Assembly (NCBI GenBank): GCA_009787675.1 | Contig: WQSU01000004.1 | Location: 1 to 23,266 of the forward strand | Direction: 5' to 3' | DNA length: 23,266 bases | Origin: Lentimicrobiaceae bacterium | GTDB taxonomy: Bacteria > Bacteroidota > Bacteroidia > Bacteroidales > WCHB1-69 | Shown: piece by piece, positions 9,052 to 15,420 of the stretch | How positions within the stretch are numbered: the stretch's first letter is position 1 | How the letters are laid out: each line of letters begins with the position of its first letter | Translations under genes and position numbers: made by a program | The notes under the pieces: model-generated | Seen by the model: only the letters and a program-made list of their open reading frames with translations | The model's database searches: none | Told to the model about the DNA's origin: nothing

Positions 9052-9192
9052 AAATTAAAAGCAGAGCAGCATTTTTACATTTTTTTCTTATCCAGTACTT
9101 AGGTTATTATAGTGGATAATTGTAATTGAGTAATGAATCTTATACAAGAAAATATTTGTTTATCGCACAAATAAAAGTTTAGTAAATTCTTC

Positions 9193-9200
9193 TATTTTTG
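9193..9200 (+). promoter_or_regulatory. -7 promoter element before the ABC exporter
   Basis: TATTTTTG followed by C is a perfect match to the Bacteroidota -7 consensus TAnnTTTG. No good TTTG -33 element is seen at the usual distance. It overlaps an in-frame TTG at 9198, which therefore is unlikely to be the start codon. GTG 9222 lies about 15 nt after the expected transcription start. Confidence 0.6.
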
Positions 9201-9221
9201 CGCACTGATAAAATCAATTAT

Positions 9222-9941
9222 GTGTATAGTATTGTAGTTGAAAATCTTACCAAAAGATTCGGAAGTTTTACTGCCGTAAATAATATCTCTTTTTCTATTA
9301 AAAAAGGGGAGATTTTTGGTTTTCTTGGTGCGAATGGTGCGGGGAAAACCACTGCCATGAAAATGATGTGCGGACTGTTGTTACCCACCTCCGGAATTGC
9401 CAAAATTGGGGGTTACGACTTGGCTACACAGTCGAAATTGATCAAGAAAAATATCGGGTACATGAGCCAGCGGTTTTCGTTGTATGATGATCTTACCGTG
9501 TATGAAAATATGCAGCTTTTTGGCACAATTTATAAAATTGAGAAACAAACGCTGAAACAACGCATTCAAGAAAGTTTGAATGAATTGAATATGAATGATT
9601 TTGCATACGTATTGGTAAAATCACTGCCTTTAGGTTGGAAACAACGGCTGGCGTTTGCCACTGCACTGCTGCACCGCCCGCAAATCGTCTTTTTAGATGA
9701 ACCCACCAGCGGAGTAGATCCTATTGTACGTAGAGAGTTTTGGGGACTCATCTATAAAACCGCCTCAACAGGAGTAACTATATTTGTAACAACACATTAT
9801 ATGGACGAAGCCGAATATTGCGAACGCATCTCCATTATGGCGGAGGGAGAACTAAAACTGATAGGCACGCCCAACGAATTGAAAGAGCAAATGGGCGTAC
9901 AAACCATTGACGACATTTTTGTAAAATTTGTAAACCGATAG
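9222..9941 (+). CDS. ABC transporter ATP-binding protein (YbhF/DrrA-like, ABC-2 exporter)
   Basis: This is a 239-residue ATPase if it starts at GTG 9222. An in-frame TTG at 9198 would add eight residues but lies inside the -7 element, and no in-frame ATG fits. Visible motifs are Walker A GANGAGKTT (36-44), Q-loop (83), signature LPLGWKQRLA (135-144), Walker B IVFLDEP with SGVDP (155-167) and the H-loop histidine (192). The LPLGW form in place of LSGGQ is normal for the YbhF-like branch. It powers efflux by the permease encoded next, whose GTG/ATG start overlaps this gene's stop. The substrate is unknown. Relatives export drugs or hydrophobic compounds and usually have additional partners that are absent here. 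Confidence 0.9.
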   Translation: MYSIVVENLTKRFGSFTAVNNISFSIKKGEIFGFLGANGAGKTTAMKMMCGLLLPTSGIAKIGGYDLATQSKLIKKNIGYMSQRFSLYDDLTVYENMQLFGTIYKIEKQTLKQRIQESLNELNMNDFAYVLVKSLPLGWKQRLAFATALLHRPQIVFLDEPTSGVDPIVRREFWGLIYKTASTGVTIFVTTHYMDEAEYCERISIMAEGELKLIGTPNELKEQMGVQTIDDIFVKFVNR

Positions 9942-9943
9942 TG

Positions 9944-11047
9944 ATGAAAGCGTTTTTAGCCATTTTACAAAAAGAATTTATTCACATTGGGCGCGACCGT
10001 GTATCACTCTTTCTCGTTTTGGCTATGCCCATAGCGCTCATCCTGCTGTTCGGGTTTACCATCAGTACGGAAATCAGAAACGCCAAGATCTCTATCCTCG
10101 ACCAGTCGAAAGATACGGAATCAAAACAGTTGATTGAAAATATTACCGCTTCAGGGTATTTTCAAGTAGTGAGTTTTTTGGATACGGAAACTGAAATTGA
10201 CCATGATTTCAAGAATAAACACATCAAAATTGCGATGATTATTCCGCCGCGATTTGAGGAATCATTAGAAAGAGATAAAATGGCTAACATTCAAATTATC
10301 AATGATGTATCGGATATTAACATTGCTTCTATATTAAACAACTATTTACGCACCGTATTTAACGATTATATCACAGAATATAACCGCAACAAAAGTGCAT
10401 TAGAAAATCCCATTTCGATTGTAACCACTATGCAATATAATCCTGAACTGAACAGTGTGTATATGTTCGTTCCGGGCATTATCACCCTCATTATGATTAT
10501 TATAACGGCGCTGATGTCGTCCATTACATTAGCCCGCGAAAAAGAAACCAACACCATGAATATGATGTTGATTACTACGGTGAAAAAAATCAACATCGCC
10601 ATCGGAAAAGTCATTCCCTATATGCTTTTGTCGCTTATTAGTACCGTTCTCATATTGATTATCAGTGTGTTTGTTTTTCACATGCCCATTAAAGGAAGTA
10701 TTGGACTGTTGCTTTTCCTGTGCATTATTTTCATGTTTACCTCCGCTTCTTTCGGTTTGCTCATTTCAGCGGTATCCAAAACCCAATTAGACGCCATGAT
10801 GGTAACAATGATGGGGTTGTTTCTGCCCACCGTTTTGCTTTCGGGTTTTCTGTTTCCATTAGACAACATGCCACTCTTTTTCCAGTGGTTAGCCGATATT
10901 TTCCCTGCCAAATGGTTCATCATTGCCATTAAAGATGTGATGCTTAAAGGCGCCAGCTTTATGGAAATAGGAAAATACCTGATTATTCTTACCGGTATGT
11001 CGGTTTTGATGGTAGGGTTTAGTTTGTCGCAAATCGACAAACGATAA
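9944..11047 (+). CDS. ABC-2 type permease (YbhS/YhhJ-like)
   Basis: This is a 367-residue inner-membrane permease. ATG 9944 follows the ATPase stop (9939-9941) by 2 nt. A GTG at 9941 would overlap that stop and is an alternative start. Residues 21-41 form TM1, followed by a large extracytoplasmic region (about 42-165, STEIRNAKISILDQS...), then about five TM segments between 170 and 362. Family marks are LAREKETNT after TM2 and LSGFLFPLDNMP at 299-310. The layout is that of the single-permease half of YbhFSR-type exporters. Only one permease gene and one ATPase gene are present, so it probably works as a homodimer with two ATPase copies. That last point is inference. Confidence 0.88.
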   Translation: MKAFLAILQKEFIHIGRDRVSLFLVLAMPIALILLFGFTISTEIRNAKISILDQSKDTESKQLIENITASGYFQVVSFLDTETEIDHDFKNKHIKIAMIIPPRFEESLERDKMANIQIINDVSDINIASILNNYLRTVFNDYITEYNRNKSALENPISIVTTMQYNPELNSVYMFVPGIITLIMIIITALMSSITLAREKETNTMNMMLITTVKKINIAIGKVIPYMLLSLISTVLILIISVFVFHMPIKGSIGLLLFLCIIFMFTSASFGLLISAVSKTQLDAMMVTMMGLFLPTVLLSGFLFPLDNMPLFFQWLADIFPAKWFIIAIKDVMLKGASFMEIGKYLIILTGMSVLMVGFSLSQIDKR

Positions 11048-11266
11048 AAGGATACTAAAGCGCGAAAGGGAAAATATTGAGGTGCCGTCAGCTATTTTTT
11101 GGGTGCTGATTTACCCAATTAAAGTGTCTCAAAAATTGCAAAATATTAAAGTCAAAATATTTTATCCATATGATTTTTTAATGCCAAAGTTAAGAGACAA
11201 AAAATACGAATAGTTATCAATGCTCAAAAAAAATTCGTCAACAGGCATTGTATCGTTGATAAATTT

Positions 11267-11274
11267 TATGTTTA
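11267..11274 (+). promoter_or_regulatory. Possible -7 element before lgt
   Basis: TATGTTTA matches TAnnTTTG at seven of eight positions, and ATG 11306 lies 31 nt downstream. An ATTG at 11247-11250 could serve as a poor -33. The call is weak. The remainder of the 258-bp gap (11048-11305) shows only a short 6-bp hairpin (TTGGGT/ACCCAA, 11099-11118) without a T tract. Confidence 0.35.
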
Positions 11275-11305
11275 TTCGCGCCGAAATCATTCCATCATAT
11301 AAAAT

Positions 11306-12181
11306 ATGACACCTACACTCAACTTTATCACCTGGACGGTCTCTCCCGAAATATTTTCAATCGGCAGTTTTTCAGTACGCTGGTACGGCGTACTGCTTGC
11401 TTTCGGCTTTTTTTTAGCTTATGTAACCTTGTCGAAAATATTCAAAAATGAAAAATTGTCGCAACAACTACTTGATAAACTTACTATTTGGTGCATCGTT
11501 TGGACGCTCGTGGGGCTTCGATTGGCGCACTTTTTGTTTTATGAACCTCAATACTTAATTCAACATCCACTGCAAGTGTTGCTTCCTTTTGATGAAAATT
11601 GGAACTTCATTGGATACCAGGGGTTGGCAAGTCACGGGGCGGTTATTGCACTCATTTCGTTTCTCACTTATTTTGCATGGAAACACAAAATGAACGCATT
11701 GTGGTTGTTAGACCGTTTGTGTGTGGTTATCCCCATTGCGGCGGCAATGGTACGTTTGGGCAATCTCATGAACCACGAAATTGTGGGCAGCATTACGCAA
11801 GTGGCTTGGGCATTTAACTTTACAAATGGAGGTTATGGTGTTGCCGATACGTTACGCCACCCTGCACAATTATACGAATCACTCGTCTATTTTTCGCTCT
11901 ATATTTTTATGGTAATCTATTACTTTAGAGTAACTAAAGGAAATATTCCTGCCGGAAGAACAATCGGAACTTTACTCACAGTGATTTTTACCGCCCGCTT
12001 TCTCATTGAGTTTGTGAAAGAAGTACAAGTGCGCAACGAAGTTGGCATGACGTTAAATATCGGACAGTGGCTCAGTATCCCATTCATTCTTATTGGATTA
12101 GGTTTATTGATATATTCGTTCATTAATAAAAATAATATTCCGCATTACATGGAACCCAAACCCAAAACTTCTTCAAAATAA
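11306..12181 (+). CDS. lgt: Prolipoprotein diacylglyceryl transferase
   Basis: This is a 291-residue polytopic membrane enzyme that transfers diacylglyceryl from phosphatidylglycerol to the lipobox cysteine of prelipoproteins, the first step of lipoprotein maturation. Family landmarks in order are RWYG (25-28), GLASHGA with the conserved His (110), the Lgt signature AAMVRLGNLMNHEIVG (146-161, Arg150), HPAQLYE (185-191) and RFLIEFVKE near the C-terminus. ATG 11306 is the natural start, and the length is typical. It is followed after 2 nt by the bifunctional-nuclease gene, so the two are probably translated from one message. Confidence 0.96.
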   Translation: MTPTLNFITWTVSPEIFSIGSFSVRWYGVLLAFGFFLAYVTLSKIFKNEKLSQQLLDKLTIWCIVWTLVGLRLAHFLFYEPQYLIQHPLQVLLPFDENWNFIGYQGLASHGAVIALISFLTYFAWKHKMNALWLLDRLCVVIPIAAAMVRLGNLMNHEIVGSITQVAWAFNFTNGGYGVADTLRHPAQLYESLVYFSLYIFMVIYYFRVTKGNIPAGRTIGTLLTVIFTARFLIEFVKEVQVRNEVGMTLNIGQWLSIPFILIGLGLLIYSFINKNNIPHYMEPKPKTSSK

Positions 12182-12183
12182 TT

Positions 12184-12786
12184 ATGGAATATATTGAATT
12201 AGAAGTTATTGATGTTGAAAGTTCTCCTACTCCTTCGGAAGCATTTGCCTTAATTGTGCGTGAAAAAGAGGGCGAAAAAGAGATGACCATCGTGATTGGA
12301 TTACAGGAAGCTCGCACTTTGGTTTTGTTAATCAATAAGATTCAAACGCGCCGCCCCGGAACACATGAGTTATTTAAAAACTTTATGGAACTATCAGAAT
12401 ATAAGTTAAATAAAGTATCTATTTATCATTATGATGAGGGTGTATTTTATGCACATTTATCGCTTCACAACGATGAGATTGACTTTGATTTGGATGCGCG
12501 AACCTCCGATGCTATCGCTATTGCCTTGCTGATGAATGCGCCGGTGCTGATTAAAAAAGATATCTTTGAAAAACTGTCGCTTGCACCGCGCAAAGAGGAA
12601 ACTTCCATAGAAGATTTTAACCCCGATATAGAATTGCAACCCGAAGAATTAGAACTATATATAGAAAACAAACTACAAGAGATGCCTTTGGAAGAATTAC
12701 AACGCCTTTTGCAGGGCGCTATTGACAGTGAGGACTTTGAGTTGGCTTCAAAAATTCATGATGAAATTAACATAAGAAAATCTTAA
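12184..12786 (+). CDS. Bifunctional nuclease (DUF151) family protein with UVR domain
   Basis: This is a 200-residue soluble protein. Residues about 1-130 match the BFN/DUF151 family, with the characteristic DARTSDAIAIALLMNAPV segment (104-121). Residues about 168-198 (PLEELQRLLQGAIDSEDFELASKIHDEI) form a UVR motif like the UvrB-UvrC contact helix pair. An acidic linker (about 137-160) joins them. Members are annotated as bifunctional DNase/RNase from one plant protein; the bacterial role is poorly established. The BFN-UVR combination is common in Bacteroidota. It starts 2 nt after lgt, which implies translational coupling. A DNA-repair link is suggested only by the UVR motif. Confidence 0.9.
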   Translation: MEYIELEVIDVESSPTPSEAFALIVREKEGEKEMTIVIGLQEARTLVLLINKIQTRRPGTHELFKNFMELSEYKLNKVSIYHYDEGVFYAHLSLHNDEIDFDLDARTSDAIAIALLMNAPVLIKKDIFEKLSLAPRKEETSIEDFNPDIELQPEELELYIENKLQEMPLEELQRLLQGAIDSEDFELASKIHDEINIRKS

Positions 12787-12823
12787 AACCGATACCCCTT
12801 ATTTTCAAAAGTTCCTTTAGTCG

Positions 12824-13921
12824 ATGCCCGAAAATTCCAAAGTATTATTAGCTATGAGCGGTGGGGTGGATAGTTCCGTTGCCGCATTTCTTTTGCAACA
12901 GTCAGGCTATGAAGTTATTGGCATCACCTTGAAAATGTGGAGTTACGAAAAAACCTATCACGGCAAAGCGGGCGCAACCTCCGACAGCAGTTTTATTCAT
13001 GACGCGCAAGCATTGGCAAAAAAACTTAATATTGAGCATCATGTAGTGGATATTCAAGATGATTTTGCACAAACCATCATTCAAAATTTTGTAGATGAGT
13101 ATTTTGCGGGACGAACACCTAACCCGTGCGTGCTCTGCAACCCAACCATGAAATTTGGCGCCTTGTTTCATTACGCTGATTTATTGGGTTGTAACAAAGT
13201 GGCAACCGGTCATTATTTGCGCTTGAAAAACGAAAACGGTAGATACTTTGTTTCTCGTGGTCAAGATATTACCAAAGATCAGTCGTATGTTTTGTGGAAA
13301 ATGTCTCAAGCGCAACTGTCGCGTTGCCTTTTCCCGTTGGGTGCGTTCACCAAAGAGGAGGTGAAAGCGTATGCCCGTTCTTTTGGAATAGAGTCAATTG
13401 CCGACAAAAGAGAAAGTTACGACGTTTGTTTTATTCCCAACGGGGATTACAGAACTTTTTTACAGTTGCAGTGCCCTTCGGCGTGCGAGAGCTTGCGCGG
13501 AGGCATTATCTGCGACAAAAACGGCAAGTGGCTGGGCAAACATCGCGGCTACCCGTTCTACACCATCGGGCAGCGAAAAGGATTGGATGTGGCAGTAGGA
13601 CACCCCATTTACGTAACTCACTTAGACCCTGAAAACAACAAAGTGGTTTTGGGTGAAAAAGAAGATCTACTTTCCCAAACATTATTTGTAACCGATTGTA
13701 ACATATCTAAATACGAAAAACTTCCCGAAAACTACCGCGCATTAATTCGTATCCGCTACAAAGACGCCGGCACAATGGCAACCATTACTCAAGAACTCAA
13801 CGGATTGCGATGCACTTTTGACGCTCCGGTTTCGGCAGTAACCCCCGGACAATCAGCAGTGTTTTATGATGGGGATGATGTAGTTGGGGGTGGGGTAATT
13901 GCTTCAAATATGAATAAATAA
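12824..13921 (+). CDS. mnmA: tRNA-specific 2-thiouridylase MnmA
   Basis: This is a 365-residue cytoplasmic enzyme that makes 2-thiouridine at position 34 of tRNA Lys, Glu and Gln, using ATP and a persulfide sulfur. The PP-loop is SGGVDSS (12-18). The catalytic cysteines are visible in NPCVLCN (Cys102) and SYDVCFIP (Cys202). ATGHY (128-131) and KDQSYVLW (151-158) are further family marks, and the C-terminal beta-barrel region ends with QSAVFYDGDDVVGGGVI. ATG 12824 is supported by the MPENSKVLLAMSGG start. It lies 37 nt after the BFN-UVR gene and could be in the same transcript. Some Bacteroidota carry two mnmA paralogues; this copy looks fully functional. Confidence 0.96.
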   Translation: MPENSKVLLAMSGGVDSSVAAFLLQQSGYEVIGITLKMWSYEKTYHGKAGATSDSSFIHDAQALAKKLNIEHHVVDIQDDFAQTIIQNFVDEYFAGRTPNPCVLCNPTMKFGALFHYADLLGCNKVATGHYLRLKNENGRYFVSRGQDITKDQSYVLWKMSQAQLSRCLFPLGAFTKEEVKAYARSFGIESIADKRESYDVCFIPNGDYRTFLQLQCPSACESLRGGIICDKNGKWLGKHRGYPFYTIGQRKGLDVAVGHPIYVTHLDPENNKVVLGEKEDLLSQTLFVTDCNISKYEKLPENYRALIRIRYKDAGTMATITQELNGLRCTFDAPVSAVTPGQSAVFYDGDDVVGGGVIASNMNK

Positions 13922-13926
13922 AAATG

Positions 13927-13934
13927 TATTTTTG
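13927..13934 (+). promoter_or_regulatory. -7 promoter element of the toxin-antitoxin pair
   Basis: TATTTTTG followed by CC matches TAnnTTTG perfectly, directly after the mnmA stop (13919-13921) and about 40 nt before the antitoxin ATG. A weak ATTG at 13898-13901 could be a -33 at a longer than usual spacing. Confidence 0.6.
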
Positions 13935-13974
13935 CCGTTGAATTACAATAATAACAATAGATAAAATATATGCT

Positions 13975-14136
13975 ATGGAAACAACAACAAAAATAAACGG
14001 AACAACAAAAATAAACGGTAAGAAGAATAGAATAACTATTACTAAACCAAAAAAGAAATCTAAATTTACACTGTGGTGGGAAAAACACCCCAATGGAATA
14101 GTTACAATTTTAGACGAGGAAGCAGTATTACAATAG
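13975..14136 (+). CDS. Small putative antitoxin (53 residues)
   Basis: ATG 13975 to TAG 14136 encodes 53 residues, METTTKINGTTKINGKKN at the start and WWEKHPNGIVTILDEEAVLQ at the end. The N-terminus is very basic with a duplicated TTKING, encoded by an 18-bp tandem repeat. The C-terminus is acidic and hydrophobic, as in antitoxins that wrap the toxin. The stop lies 2 nt before the PIN toxin ATG, and a -7 element sits upstream. I recognise no antitoxin family. The call rests on size, position, coupling to the toxin and a coding-like composition. An ORF of this size could be missed by automated annotation. Confidence 0.65.
   Translation: METTTKINGTTKINGKKNRITITKPKKKSKFTLWWEKHPNGIVTILDEEAVLQ
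13983..14018 (+). repeat. 18-bp perfect tandem duplication in the antitoxin gene
   Basis: AACAACAAAAATAAACGG occurs at 13983-14000 and again at 14001-14018 without a mismatch. It keeps the frame and duplicates six residues (TTKING). It looks like a slippage event and may be length-variable among strains. Confidence 0.9.
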
Positions 14137-14138
14137 TT

Positions 14139-14543
14139 ATGAGATATTATATTGATACCAATGTTTTTATTTACTCTTTAAGAGATAGATATTGCTTAAA
14201 GAAGAATGTGTTACAGTTATTAGAAGATTACGAAAATCAAATTTACATAAGTTCTGAAAGTATAAAGGAGTTTATTCATTTGTTTCAACAAAACAGAATT
14301 ATAGTAAACATCAAAAAAGTAGATGATATTTTTGAACACATTGATAATTTGGGTTATACGATAAAGTATGTTAAAAAAGAACATCTGAAAACATTATCCA
14401 ATTTGCCCATAGAGAAAACACATAATGACCCAAGCGACAGGCTTATTATTGCTCAAGCCATTACAGAGAAAATACCTGTAATTAGTTCAGATACTGCTTT
14501 TCCTCTTTATAGGAAACATGGGTTAGATTTAATAGAAAACTAA
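14139..14543 (+). CDS. PIN-domain ribonuclease toxin (VapC-like)
   Basis: This is a 134-residue protein starting at ATG 14139 (MRYYIDTNVF). A longer frame from GTG 14073 overlaps the antitoxin and would put 22 unrelated residues before the conserved PIN start, so it is rejected. The acidic metal-binding residues expected for a PIN nuclease are visible: Asp6 in YIDTN, Glu44 in SSESIKEF, Asp100 in HNDPSDRLIIAQA and Asp118 in ISSDTAF. VapC toxins cleave tRNA or rRNA and are neutralised by the adjacent antitoxin. The gene starts 2 nt after the small putative antitoxin, the usual antitoxin-first layout. The RNA target cannot be told from sequence. Confidence 0.88.
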   Translation: MRYYIDTNVFIYSLRDRYCLKKNVLQLLEDYENQIYISSESIKEFIHLFQQNRIIVNIKKVDDIFEHIDNLGYTIKYVKKEHLKTLSNLPIEKTHNDPSDRLIIAQAITEKIPVISSDTAFPLYRKHGLDLIEN

Positions 14544-14591
14544 TGTAATTTGAGAATAAATCGGCAAAAAGTCGGCAATTTCTTAAACCAA

Positions 14592-14630
14592 AAATCGCTA
14601 ACAACCTTTTTTTTAGTTTATTAGCGATTT
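14592..14630. terminator. Bidirectional hairpin between toxin and tRNA-Asp
   Basis: A perfect 10-bp inverted repeat, AAATCGCTAA (14592-14601) and TTAGCGATTT (14621-14630), encloses a 19-nt loop. It lies between the convergent toxin gene and tRNA-Asp. On the minus strand the stem runs into five T residues just past the tRNA 3' end. It plausibly terminates both transcripts. Confidence 0.6.
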
Positions 14631-14636
14631 GTTTTG

Positions 14637-14711
14637 CGGTCCGGACGGGACTCGAACCCGCGACCCCGTGCGTGACAGGCACGTATTCTAACCAAACTGA
14701 ACTACCGAACC
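14637..14711 (-). tRNA. tRNA-Asp (anticodon GUC)
   Basis: The reverse complement folds as a 75-nt tRNA. The acceptor GGTTCGG pairs with CCGGACC (one G-T pair), the discriminator is G, the anticodon loop CTGTCAC gives GTC, and the T arm is CGGGTTCGAGTCCCG. The 3' CCA is not encoded. A promoter-like element lies just upstream on the minus strand. Confidence 0.96.
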
Positions 14712-14728
14712 GTTTGCGTTTGGGTCGG

Positions 14729-14757
14729 CAAAAATATAAAAATTATTATACCACAAA
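14729..14757 (-). promoter_or_regulatory. Promoter of tRNA-Asp
   Basis: On the minus strand a TTTG (14757-14754) is separated by 17 nt from TATTTTTG followed by C (14736-14729). Both match the Bacteroidota -33/-7 consensus. The tRNA begins 18 nt downstream of the -7 box. Confidence 0.7.
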
Positions 14758-14772
14758 ACAAAAATGTTTTTT

Positions 14773-15192
14773 TTAATTCCGCCGCCTATGAATATCTGAA
14801 GAATCCCACGACTGGTGCAACAACTCATCGTGTATAATACGGACTATAATTAAAAATATATCTAACTTATTATCAACAAACCAGCTAATTGCCTTATCTT
14901 CTTGGCGACACGCAGCAGCAAAGAGAGACAGAAACCAAAGTTGGTTATCAATCAGCCATTTTATGGCGTTTTCCTCTCCGTCAATGGCATTGCTCAAAAC
15001 GCCAAATTCAGGATAGTTGCTCTTCAAAAGCCAATGTAACGCCTCCGCGTTGGAATGAACGGCTGCAGAAAATGCCGCCAACTCAGGATAGCCTTGTTTA
15101 AACAAAAAATCGGTAAACTTGACGTCGCCTTTTAAACTTTCGCTCAAGGCTAATAATATTCTGGGATCATAATCGGTAAGGCAGTGCGACAT
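14773..15192 (-). CDS. Hypothetical protein of four 25-residue helical repeats
   Basis: This is a 139-residue protein if it starts at ATG 15192 (MSHCLTDYDP). An upstream in-frame ATG at 15258 would add 22 residues, but a perfect -7 element lies between the two, so the shorter form is preferred. After a 20-residue lead the protein consists of four units with exact 25-residue spacing, starting at residues 26 (FTDFLFKQGYPE), 51 (ALHWLLKSNYPE), 76 (AIKWLIDNQLWF) and 101 (AISWFVDNKLDI). Each unit has a W/F-L-x-x-N helix followed by a second helix (LSNAI, FAAAC). This resembles short alpha-solenoid or ankyrin-like repeats. There is no signal peptide. Function is unknown; protein binding is inferred from the fold type. 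Confidence 0.75.
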   Translation of the reverse strand: MSHCLTDYDPRILLALSESLKGDVKFTDFLFKQGYPELAAFSAAVHSNAEALHWLLKSNYPEFGVLSNAIDGEENAIKWLIDNQLWFLSLFAAACRQEDKAISWFVDNKLDIFLIIVRIIHDELLHQSWDSSDIHRRRN

Positions 15193-15212
15193 AAATACGT
15201 TTTTCGGTCGCG

Positions 15213-15220
15213 CAAATATA
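15213..15220 (-). promoter_or_regulatory. -7 promoter element of the 25-residue-repeat protein
   Basis: On the minus strand TATATTTG (15220-15213) followed by C matches TAnnTTTG. A CTTG 16 nt further upstream is a three-of-four -33 candidate. The position supports ATG 15192 as the start. Confidence 0.55.
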
Positions 15221-15317
15221 CATGAAATCTTATTCCCAAGCGCATGAATAAAAATCAAGACCGTAGAGGCTTTAGCGACTTATCATACAGCGCTTGTAGC
15301 ACAACTATTACCTTTAA

Positions 15318-15325
15318 TATCTTTG
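15318..15325 (+). promoter_or_regulatory. Orphan plus-strand -7-like element
   Basis: TATCTTTG followed by C matches TAnnTTTG, with CTTG at 15293-15296 as a possible -33. No plus-strand gene follows, because radA lies on the other strand. It may drive a short RNA or be left over from a lost element. Confidence 0.35.
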
Positions 15326-15420
15326 CATTTAGGTAATCGACGGCTGTAAAATGCCTTAGTATTAACCTGAGTTCGGGATAAGAAAAAAATAAAAAATGAT
15401 TGCATAATTGATAAAAAAAA

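Noticed and set aside
9624..9653. Degenerate ABC signature (LPLGW in place of LSGGQ) as a sign of a dead ATPase
   Set aside because: LPLGWKQRLA is the normal form in YbhF-like ATPases, and Walker A, Walker B and the H-loop are intact.
11099..11118. Hairpin TTGGGT/ACCCAA after the permease as a terminator
   Set aside because: The stem is only six pairs and no T tract follows on either strand.
14073..14138. GTG-initiated extension of the PIN toxin
   Set aside because: It overlaps the antitoxin ORF in another frame and adds residues that do not belong to the PIN fold, which begins at MRYYIDTN.
14561..14734. 10-bp direct repeat TCGGCAAAAA flanking tRNA-Asp as attachment sites
   Set aside because: The right copy is explained as the -7 promoter element of the tRNA, and no integrase or element boundary is present.
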